Below are positions 61,893 through 64,000 of a stretch of DNA of 64,000 nt, one piece after another. The stretch lies in contig NZ_BOOK01000021.1 of NCBI RefSeq assembly GCF_016863195.1, positions 80,800 through 144,799 on the forward strand. The letters run 5' to 3'. The notes under the pieces are model-generated. The model was not told where the DNA came from, ran no database searches, and was given only the letters and a program-made list of their open reading frames with translations. Source of the stretch: Paraplanobispora takensis (GTDB taxonomy: Bacteria; Actinomycetota; Actinomycetes; Streptosporangiales; Streptosporangiaceae). Within the stretch, counting starts at the first letter, position 1. Each line of letters begins with the position of its first letter. A program made the position numbers and the translations under genes.

Positions 61893-63182
61893 GTGACGAT
61901 GAGCATGAGCACGGCGTTGCTGACAGATCACTATGAGCTGACGATGGTGCAGGCGGCGCTACGCAGCGGGGCGGCCTCGCGACGGGCGGTGTTCGAGGTG
62001 TTCGCCCGCCGGCTGCCCGGGGCACGGCGTTACGGAGTGGTCGCCGGGACCGGCCGGGTGCTGGACGCGCTGGAGTCCTTCCGGTTCGGCGACGACGAGC
62101 TCGCCTTCCTGCGCGACAACCGGGTGGTGGACGCCCCGACCCTCGACTTCCTCGCCTCCTACCGTTTCCGCGGCCGGGTGTACGGCTACCGCGAGGGCGA
62201 GTGCTACTTCCCCGGCTCCCCCATCATGACCGTGGAGGGCACCTTCGCCGAGGCCGTGCTGCTGGAGACGCTGATCCTGTCGATCCTCAACCACGACTGC
62301 GCGATCGCCACCGCCGCCTCCCGGATGGCCCACGCCGCGGGGACGCGGCCCATCATCGAGATGGGCTCGCGCCGCACCCACGAGTCGTCCGCGGTGGCCG
62401 CCGCCCGCGCCGCCTACCTGTGCGGGTTCGCCGCCACCTCGAACCTGATGGCCGGCCACGTGTACGGCGTGCCGACCACCGGGACCGCGGCCCACGCCTT
62501 CACGCTGCTGCACGACTCGGAGGAGGAGGCCTTCCGCGCGCAGCTCGACTCGCTCGGCGCGGGCACCACGCTGCTGGTGGACACCTACGACGTGGCGCAG
62601 GCCGTACGGACCGCGGTGGAGCTCGCCGGGCCGGACCTGGGCGCGATCCGGCTCGACTCCGGCGACCTGGGCGAGGCGGCCCACGAGGTGCGCGCGCAGC
62701 TCGACGCCCTGGGCGCCCACCGCACGCGCATCCTGGTCACCGGCGATCTCGACGAGCACGCCATCGCCGCCCTGGCCGCCGCGCCGGTCGACGGTTACGG
62801 CGTGGGCACCTCCCTGGTCACCGGCTCGGGCTCGCCCACGGCCGCGCTCGTCTACAAGCTCGTGGCCCGCGAGGACGCCTCGGGGGACATGCGGGCGGTG
62901 GCCAAGAAGTCGGTCGGCAAGCCCAGCCGGGGCGGGCGCAAGAACGCCTTCCGCCGGTTCGACGAGACGGGTACGGCGATCTCCGAGGTGGTCACCGTCT
63001 CCGAGATCCGGCCGCCCGACTCCCGGCCCCTGCAGGTCATGCTGGCCGACGGCGGAGAGGCCGTCGGCCGGGAGAAGCTCGACGACTCCCGCGCCTGGCA
63101 CCGCGAGGCCTTCGGCGAGCTGCCCTCCACGGCCCACCAGCTGTCCCGGGGAGACGTCGCGCTTCCGACCGTGTTTGACTAG
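61893..63182 (+). CDS. pncB: Nicotinate phosphoribosyltransferase
   Basis: A 429-residue enzyme of NAD salvage, making nicotinate mononucleotide from nicotinate and PRPP. LLTDHYELTMVQAALRSG at the start, FEVFARRLP, IEMGSRRTHE (with the phospho-histidine region) and RLDSGDLGEAAHEV match the family. GTG at 61893 is inferred from the -10 box; ATG at 61899 is two codons later. pncA follows after 4 bp. Confidence 0.96.
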   Translation: MTMSMSTALLTDHYELTMVQAALRSGAASRRAVFEVFARRLPGARRYGVVAGTGRVLDALESFRFGDDELAFLRDNRVVDAPTLDFLASYRFRGRVYGYREGECYFPGSPIMTVEGTFAEAVLLETLILSILNHDCAIATAASRMAHAAGTRPIIEMGSRRTHESSAVAAARAAYLCGFAATSNLMAGHVYGVPTTGTAAHAFTLLHDSEEEAFRAQLDSLGAGTTLLVDTYDVAQAVRTAVELAGPDLGAIRLDSGDLGEAAHEVRAQLDALGAHRTRILVTGDLDEHAIAALAAAPVDGYGVGTSLVTGSGSPTAALVYKLVAREDASGDMRAVAKKSVGKPSRGGRKNAFRRFDETGTAISEVVTVSEIRPPDSRPLQVMLADGGEAVGREKLDDSRAWHREAFGELPSTAHQLSRGDVALPTVFD

Positions 63183-63186
63183 GCCC

Positions 63187-63762
63187 ATGGCAACCGCGCT
63201 GATCATCGTCGACGTCCAGAACGACTTCTGCGAGGGCGGCAGCCTCGCGGTGGCCGGAGGGTCCGAGGTGGCCGCCGCGATCTCCCGGCACGCCGCCTCG
63301 CACCCCTACGACCACATCGTGGCCACCCGCGACTTCCACCTGGACCCGGGCGACCACTTCGCCGCCGAACCCGACTTCGTGATCACCTGGCCCGCACACT
63401 GCGTGGCCGGGACGCCGGGGGCCGACTTCCACCCCGCCTTCGACACCGGCCGCGTCGAGGAGGTGTTCAGCAAGGGGGCCTACTCGGCCGCCTACAGCGG
63501 TTTCGAGGGCTCCGCCCCCGACGGCACGAGCCTGGCCGGCTGGCTCTCCGCACGCAAGGTGCACGCGGTGGACGTCGTCGGCATCGCCACCGACCACTGC
63601 GTGCGCGCCACCGCCCTGGACGCCGTCGAGAACGGCCTGGCCGTCCACGTGCTCCTGAACCTGACCGCCGGCGTCGCCCGCCAGACCACCGAAGCCGCCC
63701 TGGCCCAGCTCGACTCGGCCGGAGTCGTCCTGACCGGCGCCCCGGTGGTCCACGCCCCCTGA
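63187..63762 (+). CDS. pncA: Nicotinamidase/pyrazinamidase
   Basis: A 191-residue enzyme hydrolysing nicotinamide to nicotinate. The catalytic triad is Asp9 (IIVDVQNDF), Lys96 (VFSKGAYS) and Cys138 (GIATDHCVRATALDA); the metal motif is RDFHLDPGDHF. Its product feeds PncB, encoded immediately upstream, so the pair completes nicotinamide salvage. Confidence 0.97.
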   Translation: MATALIIVDVQNDFCEGGSLAVAGGSEVAAAISRHAASHPYDHIVATRDFHLDPGDHFAAEPDFVITWPAHCVAGTPGADFHPAFDTGRVEEVFSKGAYSAAYSGFEGSAPDGTSLAGWLSARKVHAVDVVGIATDHCVRATALDAVENGLAVHVLLNLTAGVARQTTEAALAQLDSAGVVLTGAPVVHAP

Positions 63763-63768
63763 CGCCTC

Positions 63769-64000
63769 TCAGCTCGCGGGCATCCCCAGAAAACCGATGA
63801 TCCTGTCGAGCTTGCCGTCCATGGTCCTGAAGTCCCGTTTCAGTCCCGAGACGTCCTGCCTGACCTCGACCATGTCGTCCTTCAGACCCGTGACATCCGT
63901 CTTGAGATCCGTGACGTCCGTCTTCAGATCCGCGACATCCGTCTTCAGACCCGAGATGTCCTGCCTGACCTCGACCATGTCGTTCTTCAGATCCGTGACG
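63769..64000 (-). CDS. Heptad-repeat coiled-coil protein, N-terminus beyond window
   Basis: The last 76 codons of a minus-strand gene. They encode almost perfect heptads of the LKTDVTD type (five in a row), interrupted by a repeated DMVEVRQD(I/V)SGLK unit, and end KLDRIIGFLGMPAS. A long parallel coiled coil is predicted. The 21-bp repeats in the DNA match the heptad. Function and start are unknown. It converges on pncA, ending 6 bp from its stop. Confidence 0.75.
   Translation of the reverse strand, partial: VTDLKNDMVEVRQDISGLKTDVADLKTDVTDLKTDVTGLKDDMVEVRQDVSGLKRDFRTMDGKLDRIIGFLGMPAS

Overview
The window is high-GC actinobacterial chromosome. The GTG/TTG starts, tandem glycine riboswitch, CysM-CysO-Mec sulfur-carrier system and PadR/DrrAB-type loci fit a member of the Streptosporangiales (Streptosporangium/Nonomuraea/Microbispora-like). 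This is an inference from gene content; no rRNA or species marker is present. I see no insertion sequence, prophage, integrase or CRISPR array. Coding density is high and most genes sit in short, tightly coupled operons.

Layout. 1-2.8 kb: start of an SDR gene diverging from a PadR regulator that leads a DrrAB-like exporter. 2.8-5.5 kb: RpiR-family regulator and urocanase (hutU). 5.9-9.5 kb: ABC multidrug-type exporter behind a doubled operator, then an orphan ketosynthase plus ACP. 9.8-19.3 kb: a probable metal or cofactor island with secreted DUF4331 protein, TPR protein, His-rich NicO-type transporter, MFS carrier and a three-gene ABC importer behind a Fur-family-like dyad. 19.4-21.6 kb: CsbD-like protein, AbiEii-like nucleotidyltransferase pair and a membrane protein. 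21.6-26.6 kb: FadR-type regulator diverging from a gamma-glutamylation catabolic operon (glutamine synthetase-like ligase, aldehyde dehydrogenase, SDR, PuuD-like hydrolase). 26.7-30.8 kb: MacB/FtsX-type ABC pair diverging from a PadR regulator, with the same 18-bp site in front of each start codon. 30.9-34.0 kb: glycine riboswitch and gcvT-gcvH-sdaA. 34.1-38.7 kb: GT-C-like membrane protein converging on AmaP/DUF6286 envelope-stress genes, PLP aldolase/deaminase and DUF3618 protein. 38.8-49.5 kb: bcp, an odd tRNA with anticodon UAG, two NarL-type two-component systems, an orphan flgB, and a second FtsX-type ABC system. 49.5-50.5 kb: Tox-PL-like papain-fold protein with a YrhB/Imm35-like partner. 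50.6-52.3 kb: membrane-anchored molybdopterin oxidoreductase. 52.4-63.8 kb: housekeeping block rdgB-rph-MBL-murI, thioesterase, DUF3352 protein, cysM-cysO-mec-DUF2017-clpS, and divergent pncB-pncA. This follows the gene order I recall for Mycobacterium tuberculosis Rv1330c-Rv1341. The right edge cuts a heptad-repeat coiled-coil gene.

Working together: the glycine genes form a glycine-sensing unit that cleaves glycine and deaminates serine. mec-cysO-cysM form protein-thiocarboxylate-dependent cysteine synthesis. pncA-pncB form a nicotinamide salvage pair. The gamma-glutamylation operon degrades an amine such as a polyamine or ethanolamine.

Most unusual items: the class-I-shaped tRNA with a leucine anticodon, the Tox-PL/Imm35-like pair with no delivery domain, the prion-like YGQQ-rich DUF3352 protein with a possible structured leader, the orphan flgB, the paired PadR sites, the doubled exporter operator, and an unusually large set of short tandem duplications (12-60 bp) across the window.
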